DNA of 64,000 bases from Albula goreensis (taxonomy: Eukaryota > Chordata > Actinopteri > Albuliformes > Albulidae), in assembly GCA_022829145.1 (NCBI GenBank), contig CM040743.1, forward strand, positions 29,935,646 through 29,999,645, in the 5' to 3' direction. A program made the translations under genes and the position numbers. The notes beneath the pieces were generated by a model that saw nothing but the letters and a program-made list of their open reading frames with translations, ran no database searches and was not told the origin of the DNA. This document shows positions 63,901 through 64,000 of this stretch, piece by piece; the stretch's first letter is position 1, and the number at the start of each line of letters is the position of its first letter.

Positions 63901-64000
63901 CACCGTATTAAATATGAAATCTGTGTACACATAGTTGCTTGTCCTCATGTCTAAATCTGAGTATCAAATAAACTCGGACAAACTGAATTCCTTATTTAGA
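57931..64000. other. Gene desert, part 5
   Basis: No gene recognised. Two richer islands lie at about 60,690-60,920 (listed separately) and 61,380-61,520. The longest frame, 60,179-60,553 (+), has no recognised family. Confidence 0.5.
60690..60920. promoter_or_regulatory. Candidate conserved non-coding element
   Basis: A block with a TALE-type CTGACAG word (60,711-60,717), a long pyrimidine-rich stretch (60,757-60,805) and GC-balanced flanks, without coding potential. It has the look of a vertebrate conserved element, but this cannot be confirmed without alignment. Confidence 0.25.

Overview
The window looks like a ray-finned fish chromosome. It is AT-rich and intron-containing. It holds decayed Tc1-like transposons, a sushi-type Ty3/Gypsy fossil, a fish-style tRNA-derived SINE and several small inverted-repeat elements. 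The one gene that can be named with confidence is the 3' end of rb1cc1 (FIP200) on the + strand. Species cannot be told from the sequence alone.

Layout. Bases 1-7,850 hold the last six coding exons of rb1cc1 and its 3' UTR. These encode the end of the coiled coil and the whole Claw domain, which recruits the autophagy initiation complex to cargo receptors. Its 3.2-kb intron carries an inverted-repeat element (2,524-3,893) and a Tc1-like transposase remnant (about 4,040-4,560). Bases 7,850-13,600 are intergenic, with a neat 212-bp mariner-type MITE at 8,940-9,151. Bases 13,620-14,920 are unusually CpG-rich for this window and look like an orphan promoter or first-exon region. Bases 15,000-30,000 are a repeat belt: a SINE, an internally deleted Tc1-like copy, a TCTA microsatellite, a probable short MITE, the Gypsy fossil, and a near full-length but dead Tc1 relative whose D-to-E spacing is 38 residues.

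Bases 30,000-64,000 are a gene desert without recognisable protein-coding genes. It has a few GC-richer islands, at 36.2, 38.1-38.4, 56.6-57.2, 57.4-57.9 and 60.7-60.9 kb, that look like regulatory or exon sequence rather than neutral desert. One of them (38,277-38,436) has a fully open frame between a good acceptor and a consensus GTAAGT donor. A 603-bp inverted-repeat element lies at 52,258-52,860.

In human the genes after RB1CC1 in this direction are ALKAL1 and then ST18, a gene with a very large 5' region. No ALKAL1 cysteine-rich exon and no ST18 zinc-finger exon was seen here. The desert may therefore be st18 upstream or 5'-intron territory, with the CpG-rich patch and orphan exon as candidate 5' parts. 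That is inference from synteny, not something the sequence proves. No CRISPR array, rRNA or intact tRNA gene was seen.
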